Part shown: positions 1 to 8,580 of the stretch, one piece after another
Position numbering within the stretch: the stretch's first letter is position 1
How the letters are laid out: every line of letters begins with the position of its first letter
Source: Paenibacillus sp. JNUCC-31
GTDB taxonomy: Bacteria; Bacillota; Bacilli; Paenibacillales; Paenibacillaceae
DNA length: 64,000 nt
Assembly: GCF_014844075.1 (NCBI RefSeq)
Contig: NZ_CP062165.1
Coordinates: 4,836,001 to 4,900,000 of the forward strand
Reading direction: 5' to 3'
Notes under the pieces: model-generated
Told to the model about the DNA's origin: nothing
What the model saw: the letters and a program-made list of their open reading frames with translations, nothing else
The model's database searches: none
Program-made: the position numbers and the translations under genes

Positions 1-734
1 TGGGCGAACCCTTGACTCTGGAGCGGCAGCTTCATTTGCGAGGTGATGAACTGGTGTACATTCCGCAATCGGTCAGTTATTTGGACCCGCTGTTGAAGGT
101 AGGCAGACAGGTTCAGCGCGTAAATCAAAAGTCTGGACGGCATCCCCGATTGACGCCCCGATCCGTGATGCAAGAGGCAGAGCAGGAGTTGTCAGGACGT
201 TATCACTTGCCTCAGGGCACATCGGACAAATATCCGTTTGAGCTATCAGGCGGCATGGCTCGGCGGGTGTTGATGGCAACAGCCACCTCCGGTGCACCGA
301 AACTCATTATCGCAGATGAGCCAACACCTGGCATCCATCCTGAAGTGCTGGCTGAAACGATGAAGCAATTTCGTCAACTGGCCGATGAAGGCGTCGGTAT
401 CCTTTGGATTACTCATGATATTACAACTGCCTTGACGGCAGCGGATCGCATATCCGTATTTTACGCAGGTTCCAATGTAGAGACGGCACAGGTTGGTGAT
501 TTTACGGAAACGGGCGATCGCTTGCGGCATCCATATACAAAAGCGCTTTGGAACGCGTTGCCGCAGAACGAATTCCAACCTCTATCTGGTACCCAGCCTG
601 TAGCGGGTCAATGGTTGTCAGAGGGATGCTCATTTGCACCACGCTGCATCGGAGCGACTACGGCATGTACCAGTAGCCGTCCTGAACTGCGCAAGGTTCG
701 CGAAGGAGAAGTGAGGTGCATTCATGCCACTTGA
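1..734 (+). CDS. ABC importer ATPase, nickel/oligopeptide (NikD/DppD/CntD-like), 5' end missing
   Basis: ATP-hydrolysing subunit of a Ni/peptide/opine-metallophore type importer. The frame is already open at the window edge, so Walker A lies outside. Visible are the Q-loop region (YIPQS), ABC signature LSGGMARR, Walker B LIIADEP and the H-loop WITHD. The C-terminus carries the oligopeptide-type tail with spaced cysteines (GCSFAPRC...RCIHAT), characteristic of the DppD/NikD group. It overlaps the next ATPase gene by 11 bases (ATG at 724, stop at 732-734), so the two are translationally coupled. The substrate cannot be told from these subunits; binding protein and permeases should lie to the left. 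Confidence 0.9.
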   Translation, partial: GEPLTLERQLHLRGDELVYIPQSVSYLDPLLKVGRQVQRVNQKSGRHPRLTPRSVMQEAEQELSGRYHLPQGTSDKYPFELSGGMARRVLMATATSGAPKLIIADEPTPGIHPEVLAETMKQFRQLADEGVGILWITHDITTALTAADRISVFYAGSNVETAQVGDFTETGDRLRHPYTKALWNALPQNEFQPLSGTQPVAGQWLSEGCSFAPRCIGATTACTSSRPELRKVREGEVRCIHAT

Positions 735-1326
735 AGCCAGAAAGACAGGTTATCGTTATGGTAAAGAAGCTTGGGTATTTCAGAATGTAAACATGGAATT
801 ACATCCGGGGGAAGCCGTTGGCTTGTGGGGTCCCAGCGGTTGTGGCAAAACAAGTCTGGGGCGTATCCTTGCCGGGTATGCGAAACCAATGACAGGTCAA
901 GTGTTGCTGGATGGCAAGCCGCTTCCCCAAACCGGAACCTGTCCGGTTCAGCTTGTATTCCAGCATCCGGAGAAAGCCGTGAATCCACGCTGGCGGATGC
1001 GCCGTGTACTGAAGGAAGCGGCAATCGAGGATCAGGAGCTGCTTGACGCCTTGGGCATTCAGGAGAATTGGCTGGACCACAGACCTGGTGAATTGTCTGG
1101 CGGTGAATTGCAACGATTCTGCGTTGCACGTGCACTTGGCACAGCAACTCGTTACCTGATCGCCGATGAGATGACCACCATGCTGGATGCCATTACCCAG
1201 GCACAGATCTGGCATACCGTAATGAACATCGCCCGTCAACGCAACCTGGGGTTGTTGGTCATCAGCCATGATCGAGAATTGGTGGACAGGATATGTGATC
1301 GGATTATCCGTATGCCAACATCATAG
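724..1326 (+). CDS. ABC importer ATPase, nickel/oligopeptide (NikE/DppF/CntF-like), short form
   Basis: Second ATPase of the heterodimeric importer motor. Walker A GPSGCGKTS is at about residues 36-44, the Q-loop LVFQHPEKAVNPRW follows, then signature LSGGELQRF, Walker B YLIADEMTTMLD and H-loop VISHD. At 200 residues it is shorter than DppF/NikE (about 250-330) and ends soon after the H-loop, with no C-terminal oligopeptide tail; the core motifs are intact so it is probably functional. Translationally coupled to the upstream ATPase. Last gene of its operon, followed by a long hairpin at 1477-1542. Confidence 0.9.
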   Translation: MPLEARKTGYRYGKEAWVFQNVNMELHPGEAVGLWGPSGCGKTSLGRILAGYAKPMTGQVLLDGKPLPQTGTCPVQLVFQHPEKAVNPRWRMRRVLKEAAIEDQELLDALGIQENWLDHRPGELSGGELQRFCVARALGTATRYLIADEMTTMLDAITQAQIWHTVMNIARQRNLGLLVISHDRELVDRICDRIIRMPTS

Positions 1327-1797
1327 TTTACTGAATATAAACCATTTTTGAATAGCAGCATTTTGCATAATTTGATCTCTAACGCTAATGGGTACAAATT
1401 ATAGACGAACAGAATCATTCGATCTATACTTTTGGTGATTGGAAGCCACTTTAGGGATTTATGCAGATGCGCATATAAAAGGGGTGTCCGGGCAGTCAAT
1501 CATGAACTTAATCATGGAATGACTACAGGGACAGCCCCTTTTGGATTTTAACGAACTCAATGCTTTAACGAACCGAGCGCGTGTTATTAGACGAAATTCT
1601 ACAGTTTCGGTGTTGGAACGAATCATAGACACCTTATATGCCCTTACTGCCTGTATTTCCACAGAATTTTGCCATAATGACAATAATAAAGTAGCTGGAG
1701 TTCGTTAGCCTTCCCATTTCACGCTAAACTTTGAAATAAGGTGTAACCGATTCATTAGCGTCTTGAATTAACTTTAACGTAATTCTACTTACTTATC
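1327..1797. other. intergenic region, no gene seen
   Basis: 471 bases between the importer operon and the convergent patB-like gene. The only structure I can support is the long inverted repeat at 1477-1542. The short open frames here have no ribosome site and no recognisable protein. Confidence 0.5.
1477..1542. terminator. long bidirectional hairpin terminator
   Basis: Outer stem AAAAGGGG-TGTCC pairs with GGACA-(G)-CCCCTTTT, and an inner stem AGTCA..CATGA pairs with TCATG..TGACT. A-run and T-run at the two ends allow use from both strands: the importer operon (+) and the 1798-2979 gene (-). A similar GGGGTGTCC-type hairpin recurs at 9973-10017. Confidence 0.7.
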
Positions 1798-2979
1798 CTA
1801 CAGCTTGCTCAGCAGCATAGACAATCTGCGCATGGCTTCTTCAACTGTTGAACGTGGACAGGCCACATTGATGCGCATGAATCCGGTACCTTCCGCTCCG
1901 AAATTGCTTCCATCATTGAAGGCAAGTCCTGCTTCCTTGAGCAGCATATTGCACAGTTGCGATTGCGGGATTTTCAGCTTTCGGAAATCCATCCATAACA
2001 GGTAAGTCGCTTCTGGAAGATGGATTCCGATTTGCGGCATATGTTCCGCGACATACTCTTGCACGTACTCCATATTTCCACGGATATAGGCAAGGCAATC
2101 ATCCAGCCATTGCTCAGCACCGTTGTACGCAGCTTCAGTAGCGACAGCTCCCAGCGTACTGATATTGGAAAGCCCCATCGTCTTCACACCCTGCATGAAT
2201 GATTCACGCAGCTTGGCATTTGGGATGATGATATTGGAAGTGCATAGACCTGGAATGTTGAACGTTTTACTCGGTGCTGTACAGATCATGCTGAGATCAG
2301 CGACAGCTTCCGAAATAAGGGCCAGCGGCGTATGAGTGCCGCGTTGATGAACGAGATCAGCATGAATCTCATCCGAGACCATAATGACATTATATTGCAC
2401 ACACAGGGTGGCGAGGCTTTCGAGCTCCTCACGAGTCCACACACGCCCGACCGGGTTGTGAGGACTGCACAGAATCAGCATTTTGACACGGCCAGTCTTG
2501 AAGCAGGATTCCAGATGCTCCAGATCCATGGCGTAATGTCCGTTGTTCTCTATCAGAGGATTGGTCATCAGTTCTCTGCCTTGACCACGTACCACTTCAT
2601 AGAAGGGCGCATACACCGGAGTCTGGATTACTACCGCATCTCCCAGTTCAGTGAATCGTTGTATGGCAATGCTGAGTGCAGGCACAATACCCGGGGTGAA
2701 TACAATCCATTCATCGTTAATGCTCCAGTTGTGACGTCGCTCCATCCATCCCGCCACCGCTGTATGGTACGCATCGGTTCGCACCGTATAACCAAAAATC
2801 CCATGTTCCATTCGATTCTTCAGCGCCTGAATGACCGATGGTGGAGCAGCGAAGTCCATATCGGCAACCCACATGGGTAGTGCATCCGCGACGCCAAAGA
2901 TTTCTTCAAGTGCATCCCATTTCTCTGATCCGGTCGTGAGCCGGTTAATTGGCTCGTCAAATGTACTTTTATTATTCAT
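1798..2979 (-). CDS. patB: PatB/MalY-family PLP-dependent C-S lyase (cystathionine beta-lyase type)
   Basis: Fold-type I PLP enzyme expected to cleave C-S bonds of cystathionine or related thioethers, releasing thiols. 393 residues, normal for MalY/PatB. N-terminal WVADMDFAAP motif typical of the family, nucleotide-like NPVGRVW, VSDEIHADL (cofactor Asp) and the Schiff-base lysine in APSKTFNIPG (about K238). Start chosen at ATG 2979 with AAGGGGGG upstream. Monocistronic; its leader holds two hairpins (3093-3199) that might attenuate transcription. Assignment to PatB rather than another class I/II aminotransferase rests on these motifs; substrate is inferred. Confidence 0.87.
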   Translation of the reverse strand: MNNKSTFDEPINRLTTGSEKWDALEEIFGVADALPMWVADMDFAAPPSVIQALKNRMEHGIFGYTVRTDAYHTAVAGWMERRHNWSINDEWIVFTPGIVPALSIAIQRFTELGDAVVIQTPVYAPFYEVVRGQGRELMTNPLIENNGHYAMDLEHLESCFKTGRVKMLILCSPHNPVGRVWTREELESLATLCVQYNVIMVSDEIHADLVHQRGTHTPLALISEAVADLSMICTAPSKTFNIPGLCTSNIIIPNAKLRESFMQGVKTMGLSNISTLGAVATEAAYNGAEQWLDDCLAYIRGNMEYVQEYVAEHMPQIGIHLPEATYLLWMDFRKLKIPQSQLCNMLLKEAGLAFNDGSNFGAEGTGFMRINVACPRSTVEEAMRRLSMLLSKL

Positions 2980-3092
2980 TGCATAAATCCCCCCTTGATA
3001 TCCGTTCCTTCGACTACAATCGACAGATTATTATCTAATAAATTCGGTAATTTCGCAACTTGCAAATCATCTGGATGAACTCCATGATGTAT

Positions 3093-3199
3093 GTCCCGAA
3101 ATCCGGGACTTTATTCATGTAAAAACAGGTTTCCGAGCATTCGCATAGCCTGAAGACGAATAACCACCGGTTTCTAAGCCGCTAGTCCTGTTTTTCGTG
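3093..3199 (-). ncRNA. candidate structured leader RNA / attenuator of the patB-like gene
   Basis: Reading the minus strand toward patB, AAAAACAGG (3191-3199) pairs with CCTGTTTTT (3121-3129); inside, CCG/CGG and ATTCG/CGAAT helices stack with unpaired conserved-looking segments between them, and the structure ends in a U-run. A second compact hairpin GTCCCG/CGGGAC lies at 3093-3109. It is either a second terminator of the upstream S9 gene or a transcription attenuator of patB. It does not match S-box, T-box or lysine riboswitch consensus as I know them. Confidence 0.35.
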
Positions 3200-3334
3200 T
3201 AAAACGTTCACAACCTCTCACCAGATGAAATTATGATTCCACCATTTGGTTTCCAACAAGTGATCCCATTCATTTCTTTCATATAATGAATAAGGCATAA
3301 CATCTTAGTAACTGTTCCGTATCCAAGTCTTAAA

Positions 3335-3393
3335 CAGCAAAAACCACCAGGGCAGGTCATATGTATGACGGCTGCCACTGGTGGTTTTTGCTG
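3335..3393. terminator. bidirectional intrinsic terminator
   Basis: Perfect 16-bp inverted repeat, CAGCAAAAACCACCAG at 3335-3350 against its complement at 3378-3393, with further pairing inside (GCAG..CTGC and GTCAT..ATGAC). On the minus strand it follows the S9 peptidase gene by about 85 bases. Confidence 0.85.
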
Positions 3394-3478
3394 ATCCTAT
3401 ATTCTAACCGAGTGTTAAGAAGTGAAATAGGAGAAGTGCATTTATCTATTATTTTATGAATTTAATCTTACTACGCCA

Positions 3479-5479
3479 TTACAGGTGCTCATTAAACCAT
3501 CCAGCTATATGTTCCAGACGGCGAACTCGTAAGTGGGGATTACCTCCCCGGGACAACTCGTGGTTGGCTCCCGGGAAACGAACGAACCGGGCCGTCTGTT
3601 TGCGCCGCTTTAAGGCAACATACAGTTGTTCAGCCTGTTCAATCGGACAACGCAGATCCTGCTCACTATGCAATATCAGCAGCGGCGTGCTGACGTTACC
3701 GACATAAGCGAGTGGGGAGTGTTTCCACAACTTCTCGGTGTCATCCCATGTATTACCGCCAATCTGATCCTCCGTGAAAAAGAACCCAATATCACTGACT
3801 CCGTAGAACGAGAGCCAGTTAGAGATGGAACGCTGAGTGACGGCTGCCTTGAACCGGTCGGTATGTCCAACGATCCAGTTGGTCATGAAGCCGCCATAGC
3901 TGCCGCCAGTGACGCCCAGACGGGATTCGTCGATAAACGGATATCGGGACAACGCGTAATCCATCGCTTCCATCAGATCACGGTAATCTCCACCGCCATA
4001 ATCACCCCGGCAGGCATTCACGAATTGCTGTCCGTATCCGAGCCCTCCTCGCGGGTTGATATATACAACAGCGTATCCCTGTGCTGCGAGGATCTGGAAC
4101 TCATGCATAAACGTAAACCCATACATCATATGTGGACCGCCATGAATCTCAAGGATGGTTGGGACTTTGACTCCTTCTACCATGCCAGTCGGTTTCAGCA
4201 TCCAGCCTTGCAGTCGCAGGCCGTCAGAGGTATCAAACCAGAAGGTCTCTGGTGTGCTAAGTTGAATCTCTTCATCCAGTTGAGGATTGCTATGGGTCAA
4301 AGGTATGGGCTTGGCCCCGATCTCATCAGGTTGAGTATATAGATAAAGATCACCAGGACTGAGTACATCAGCTACGGCTGCAACGATCTGACCATTCTCC
4401 AGCTCAGCAAACTGATAGAACTCTTTCCCGGCTTCTAAAATATATTCGGCATTGCTGCCGTCCCGCGCATAACGGGCAATACGGACACTGCCTTCAATAG
4501 TAGCAAGACAGAGGATGGATGAACCATCATGACTGAATACCGGACCCGTATTTGTCAGGTGTGAGCGCATATCACCAACGAGGCTGTGATTCATCTGTAC
4601 ATCCCAATCCTTGCTCAGACACGTGGGTTTGCCGCCTGAGATCGGAAGTGTGTAGAGCTTCACCAACGTAGCATTTCCATAAGAGCGGTCGCTGGCAAGC
4701 AGCGCAAGGGATTGTCCATCGGGTGCGTACGTCAGTCGGCCAAAAGAATATCCTTCCGGTGTCAACTGCTGGACGTCAGATCCGTCTGCCTTGGCACGAT
4801 ACACATGGTTGGTCAAGGTGTAATCGTTATGTTCTTCGCCCTCTTCCGGCATCTGGGCAATCCAGGCAATGGACTCTCCATCTGGTGACCACGCATAGTC
4901 TCCAACATCATAATGGCCTGTGGTTACAGGGGCAGCCTCACCGCCCTCGGCTGGAACACGGAAGAGATGGGTTCGTCTACCGTTCCACAGTCCACTGCTG
5001 TCAGATTTCATTCGAATTCGGTCCACAACGAGTTCTTGCAGCGGTTTTTTATCTGTATTTTCAGTTTCTTCTTCGTCTTTTTCGCTCATGTCAACAGATG
5101 ATTTAACCAGGAGAGTAAGCCCATCCGGTGACCAGAGGAGGGAGCTGACGCCATGTTTCAAGTGGCTGATTTGCCTTGCTTCTCCGCCATCTGAGGCGAT
5201 TAGCCACACTTGTGTTTTACCTTCATGTTCCCTTAGAAAAGCAAGTTGTGTTCCATCCGGCGACCAGGCAGGAGCATGATCTTTCTCTCCAGAAGTGAAA
5301 GGTCTGTCCTTCTGGTTCTCCAGGTTGAGGAGTCTCAGGTGAGAAGAATAACCGTCTCGTGCTTCATTTGTTTTTCGGCTTACATATACTACTTGTCCGC
5401 CCTGAGGGGACGGAGTCGGATCATTAACCCATGTAATATGATATAGATCTTCCGAGGTTATGCCGCGCAGACTGTTCAT
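3479..5479 (-). CDS. S9-family serine peptidase (acylaminoacyl-peptidase / prolyl oligopeptidase type)
   Basis: Cytoplasmic serine peptidase trimming small peptides. N-terminal half is a beta-propeller with repeated PDG-type blades (PAWSPDGTQLAFL, LLWSPDGLTLLV, YAWSPDGESIAWI, LTYAPDGQSLALL); the C-terminal alpha/beta-hydrolase has nucleophile GGSYGGFM (Ser about 527), Asp in SEQDLRCP and His in PGANHELSRGG. No signal peptide. The open frame begins at 5497, but ATG 5479 is preferred because GGGAGGA lies just upstream and the protein then starts MNSLRGIT. Closest known type is YuxL/DPP of Bacillus. Monocistronic. Confidence 0.9.
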   Translation of the reverse strand: MNSLRGITSEDLYHITWVNDPTPSPQGGQVVYVSRKTNEARDGYSSHLRLLNLENQKDRPFTSGEKDHAPAWSPDGTQLAFLREHEGKTQVWLIASDGGEARQISHLKHGVSSLLWSPDGLTLLVKSSVDMSEKDEEETENTDKKPLQELVVDRIRMKSDSSGLWNGRRTHLFRVPAEGGEAAPVTTGHYDVGDYAWSPDGESIAWIAQMPEEGEEHNDYTLTNHVYRAKADGSDVQQLTPEGYSFGRLTYAPDGQSLALLASDRSYGNATLVKLYTLPISGGKPTCLSKDWDVQMNHSLVGDMRSHLTNTGPVFSHDGSSILCLATIEGSVRIARYARDGSNAEYILEAGKEFYQFAELENGQIVAAVADVLSPGDLYLYTQPDEIGAKPIPLTHSNPQLDEEIQLSTPETFWFDTSDGLRLQGWMLKPTGMVEGVKVPTILEIHGGPHMMYGFTFMHEFQILAAQGYAVVYINPRGGLGYGQQFVNACRGDYGGGDYRDLMEAMDYALSRYPFIDESRLGVTGGSYGGFMTNWIVGHTDRFKAAVTQRSISNWLSFYGVSDIGFFFTEDQIGGNTWDDTEKLWKHSPLAYVGNVSTPLLILHSEQDLRCPIEQAEQLYVALKRRKQTARFVRFPGANHELSRGGNPHLRVRRLEHIAGWFNEHL

Positions 5480-5820
5480 TATTTGTCCTCCCACCATGAT
5501 TCAGAATATTTAATTTCCTAACCTTTCCATTTATATTAACGGAAAGCATAGGTCAGGACAATACGATTTTGGACGAACATACTCCTGTTTCTTAACAATA
5601 TCACCTGTCGGAAAAGGGATTATTGGTAGCATGACGAATCCTAATGTTGAACAGTCATGAAATGGACGAAATGTTGCCTGAAAATGATGTTTGATGTCAG
5701 TGGAATCTGTTTAATGAACCATGCTATTTAAGTATATTTGGCAAACCAGCTCATTCAATGAGCTGTACCCCGTTTATATATAACATTCAGTCTCAGTCAC
5801 CATGAAGGAGGAGCATCACA
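5480..5820. other. divergent promoter region
   Basis: 341 bases between the S9 peptidase (-) and the membrane protein at 5821 (+). AT-rich, with the palindrome at 5747-5765 and a TATATATAA stretch just after it; no coding frame. Confidence 0.45.
5747..5765. promoter_or_regulatory. perfect palindrome upstream of the STM3941-like gene
   Basis: CAGCTCAT-tca-ATGAGCTG, 8-bp arms and 3-base centre, about 55 bases before the GTG start at 5821. No T-run follows, so an operator is more likely than a terminator. The regulator is unknown. Confidence 0.4.
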
Positions 5821-6372
5821 GTGTCCACATCCCATGATCAACAACACGTGGAATACCCGAGCCGGAAACGAATGGCATGGCTTACAGTCGGGGCAGCACT
5901 TTTTGTAGCAGCCGGATTTTTTTTAATGTTTGATGAGTCATCAGCCAAGGGCTCCGCTATTTCTTCCGTTATAGGTTTGTTCTCCATTTTGTTTTTTGGC
6001 CTTTGTCTCTGCTACAGCCTGGTGAAGATGATGAAGAAGGAGCCTTCCTTTGTTGTAGATGAGCATGGATTTGTGGATTCATCTTCTTATACATCAGGTG
6101 GGTTAATTGCCTGGAAAGATGTTGAGAATATTTTTATGTATGAATTCATGGGACAGAAGATGATCGGGGTTAAATTGTGGGACGAGAAAGCTTTTTTGGA
6201 TCGTCAGAACGGAATGAAACGCAAATTAATGACAGTAAACAGCAGTATCGTTGATGCTACCGTAAGCATTGCTCAGAATAACCTCACCCTGCCACTGGAT
6301 CAGCTGTATATCCTGATGGTGGAGCGTTGGAAGCGTGCTAATGAGGGGGGACAAGGAAGAGATGAGCTATGA
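5821..6372 (+). CDS. STM3941-family membrane protein, two TM helices
   Basis: 183 residues. Start is GTG with AAGGAGGAGC in front. Two hydrophobic helices at about residues 18-40 and 48-68, then a cytoplasmic PH-like beta domain with SFVVDEHGFVD, GGLIAWKDVENI and a basic tail. This pattern (two N-terminal helices plus 'I.W.DI' PH-like segment) resembles proteins annotated STM3941 family; no biochemical role is established. Followed after 57 bases by the aldo/keto reductase gene, so the two may share a transcript. Confidence 0.65.
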   Translation: MSTSHDQQHVEYPSRKRMAWLTVGAALFVAAGFFLMFDESSAKGSAISSVIGLFSILFFGLCLCYSLVKMMKKEPSFVVDEHGFVDSSSYTSGGLIAWKDVENIFMYEFMGQKMIGVKLWDEKAFLDRQNGMKRKLMTVNSSIVDATVSIAQNNLTLPLDQLYILMVERWKRANEGGQGRDEL

Positions 6373-6429
6373 TCGGTTTAATAATGAATAAATAGGGATG
6401 ATGAGTATTCTCGGATTGGAGGAATACAG

Positions 6430-7296
6430 ATGATACATGGAAATCAGACGCGCACGATCCAGCTACCCGATGGGACAACACTGCCTGCAATCGGACAGGG
6501 AACATGGAACATGGGTGAGAAGCAATCCAGTCGGAGAGAAGAAGTTCAGGCACTGCGTTATGGTATTGAACGTGGAATGACGGTGATTGACACCGCTGAG
6601 ATGTATGCAGAAGGCGGGGCAGAAGAGGTAACTGGTGAGGCGATAGTGGACTGTCGGGATGATGTATTCCTGGTATCCAAGGTGTATCCTCATCATGCGG
6701 ATCGGAAGCAAATGATCACCGCTTGTGAGCGCAGCCTATCACGTCTGGGTACAGATCGCCTGGATCTGTACTTGCTGCACTGGCGTGGAGGTGTGCCGTT
6801 GGAAGAGACGGTCGAAGCCATGGAACAGTTGAAACAATCAGGCAAAATTCTGCGCTGGGGTGTCTCGAATCTGGACACAGAGGACATGCAGGAACTATGG
6901 AACATTCCTGGTGGTCATCAATGTGCCGTGAATCAGGTGCTGTATCATGCAGCTTCTCGTGGTATTGAATATGAACTGCTTCCCTGGCTGAGGGAGCGTC
7001 ATGTTCCGTTCATGGCGTATTGTCCACTGGCACAAGGGGGGAGGCTTCGCAAAGAATTGATGGAACATTCAGTCATCCGTGAGATTGCGAAGGATCGAGG
7101 GGTCAGCCCTTCACAAATTGCGTTATCCTGGGTTATCAGGGATGGAGACGTAATGGCAATTCCCAAGGCTGTGCAGCTGGATCATGTTGCAGAGAACGCT
7201 GCAGCGATGGACGTTATTTTGAGCCAAGATGAAGTGGTTCGGTTGAATGAGGCATTCCCTCCACCGGAGGGCAAAATGCCTTTGGATATCGTGTAG
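6430..7296 (+). CDS. aldo/keto reductase
   Basis: NADPH-dependent reductase of carbonyl compounds, 288 residues, TIM barrel. Catalytic tetrad visible: Asp/Tyr in IDTAEMYAEG, Lys in FLVSKVYPHH, His in LYLLHWRGG; the C-terminal cofactor segment AIPKAVQLDHVAEN follows. ATG is preceded by TTGGAGGAA. Family substrate range is broad; the closest group is the 2,5-diketo-gluconate reductase/YeaE-type. Terminated at 7352-7384. Confidence 0.9.
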   Translation: MIHGNQTRTIQLPDGTTLPAIGQGTWNMGEKQSSRREEVQALRYGIERGMTVIDTAEMYAEGGAEEVTGEAIVDCRDDVFLVSKVYPHHADRKQMITACERSLSRLGTDRLDLYLLHWRGGVPLEETVEAMEQLKQSGKILRWGVSNLDTEDMQELWNIPGGHQCAVNQVLYHAASRGIEYELLPWLRERHVPFMAYCPLAQGGRLRKELMEHSVIREIAKDRGVSPSQIALSWVIRDGDVMAIPKAVQLDHVAENAAAMDVILSQDEVVRLNEAFPPPEGKMPLDIV

Positions 7297-7351
7297 ATAC
7301 CTTCTGGCTAGATCAATCACATCATACAATGAATTTTTCATGAGTAGCATC

Positions 7352-7384
7352 AAGAGCAGATCTCGGGATCTGCTCTTTTTTTTG
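7352..7384 (+). terminator. intrinsic terminator
   Basis: Perfect 11-bp stem AAGAGCAGATC / GATCTGCTCTT with a TCGG tetraloop and a long T-run, 55 bases after the aldo/keto reductase stop. Confidence 0.9.
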
Positions 7385-7411
7385 CATATATATCAAAATA
7401 ATTAAATGGGC

Positions 7412-7440
7412 TTTACAATACCATAACACTAGTGTACTAT
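7412..7440 (+). promoter_or_regulatory. sigma-A promoter with embedded GntR operator
   Basis: TTTACA (7412-7417), 17-base spacer, TACTAT (7435-7440). The palindrome ACACTAGTGT (7426-7435) fills the end of the spacer and touches the -10, the expected place for a repressor site. The adjacent GntR/YtrA-type gene is the obvious autoregulator. Confidence 0.7.
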
Positions 7441-7478
7441 GTAACTAACACACAGATACAGAGAGGAGCGAAAACATT

Positions 7479-7889
7479 GTGAGCATCGAATTTGACAACA
7501 ACTTGCCAATCTATCTGCAGATCATGCAGTACATCAAAAGACAGATTGTGACCGGGGTACTTAAGGCAGGCGATAAAATTCCTTCGGTTCGTGAGCTCGC
7601 GGCCGAATTACAGATCAATCCCAATACGGTACAACGGACATTTCAGGAGTTGGAGCGGGAAGAAGTGGTTGAAACGAAGCGAGGTCTGGGCCGATACGTG
7701 ACAAGTGAGGAGTCGAAAATTATGACGATCAAAAAAGAGATGGCTGGTGAATTGTTGGAGCGTTTTCTGACAGGAATGCAGGAACTGGGCATTGAAGAAC
7801 AGGATATCGTAACGATCGTGGCTGATGCTGTTTCAGAAGGAAAGCAATCACAGCATCGCGATGGAAGAGGAGGAGCAGTGAATGAGTAA
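7479..7889 (+). CDS. GntR-family repressor, YtrA subfamily
   Basis: 136 residues: N-terminal winged HTH (PIYLQIMQYIKRQIVTG, KIPSVRELAAELQINPNTVQRTFQELE) and the short two-helix dimerisation tail of YtrA-type regulators (about residues 80-120). GTG start with GAGAGGAGC upstream. Its stop overlaps the next gene's start by 8 bases; this class typically represses the ABC exporter operon it heads. Operator proposed at 7426-7435. Confidence 0.9.
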   Translation: MSIEFDNNLPIYLQIMQYIKRQIVTGVLKAGDKIPSVRELAAELQINPNTVQRTFQELEREEVVETKRGLGRYVTSEESKIMTIKKEMAGELLERFLTGMQELGIEEQDIVTIVADAVSEGKQSQHRDGRGGAVNE

Positions 7890-8580
7890 TATTCTTGAGC
7901 TGAACCATGTAAGCAAAATGTATGGAGGTGAGAAGGCCCTTCATGACATCACGCTTGATATCGCACCAGGCCGAATTGTAGGGCTGCTCGGCAGTAACGG
8001 CAGCGGCAAAAGTACGCTGATGAAGCTGGCTGCAGGATTGCTGCATCCCAGCAGTGGAGATGTTCGTGTCACGGGAAAAGCGGTTGGGTTGGAAACGAAG
8101 TCGTTGGTATCCTTTATGCCGGACCGCCCGTTGACCGAGAACTGGATGAAGGTACGGGACGCGGTTGCTTATTACCGCGATTTCTACGCTGATTTTGATG
8201 AAGCCAAAGCCAGAGAGATGCTTGATTTCATGAAGCTTGAAGAGGGAGAGCGGGTTCGACACTTGTCCAAGGGCATGAATGAACGCCTGCAACTGACACT
8301 GGCTCTTTCCCGCAAGGCTCGTCTCTATTTGCTGGATGAACCGATCGGCGGAGTGGACCCAGTTGCCCGGGGCAAAATTCTGGACGCCATTGTGAAGTTC
8401 TATGACGAAGACAGCAGTCTCATCATCTCTACACATCTCGTAACGGATATTGAACGGATTTTTGATGAAGTGATCTTCATCCGTGAAGGCGAATTGGTGA
8501 TGCGGGAAGAAGTGGAGACACTGCGACTCAAGTACGGTAAAAGTGTGGATGAGATGTTCAAGGAGGTCTATGCGGAATGA
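7882..8580 (+). CDS. ABC transporter ATPase (ABC-2 type exporter)
   Basis: 232-residue ATPase with Walker A GSNGSGKST (about 38-46), a short signature LSKGMNERLQL, Walker B LYLLDEPIGGVDP and H-loop STH. The family (YtrB/BcrA-like) powers efflux or signalling through the paired membrane protein. AGGAGGAGCAGTGA precedes the ATG. Overlaps the GntR gene and, by ATGA, the permease gene, so the three form one operon. Confidence 0.92.
   Translation: MSNILELNHVSKMYGGEKALHDITLDIAPGRIVGLLGSNGSGKSTLMKLAAGLLHPSSGDVRVTGKAVGLETKSLVSFMPDRPLTENWMKVRDAVAYYRDFYADFDEAKAREMLDFMKLEEGERVRHLSKGMNERLQLTLALSRKARLYLLDEPIGGVDPVARGKILDAIVKFYDEDSSLIISTHLVTDIERIFDEVIFIREGELVMREEVETLRLKYGKSVDEMFKEVYAE

Larger units (their letters stand above)
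2980..3478. other. patB leader and S9-peptidase 3' region, no gene
   Basis: 499 bases with no credible coding frame. It contains the S9-peptidase terminator (3335-3393) and, nearer patB on the minus strand, two consecutive hairpins at 3121-3199 and 3093-3109 described separately. Confidence 0.5.

Noticed and set aside
2980..3200. S-box or T-box riboswitch upstream of the patB-like gene
   Set aside because: The expected conserved cores (such as the T-box TGG-binding bulge or the SAM-I kink-turn) were not seen; kept only as an unspecified structured leader.
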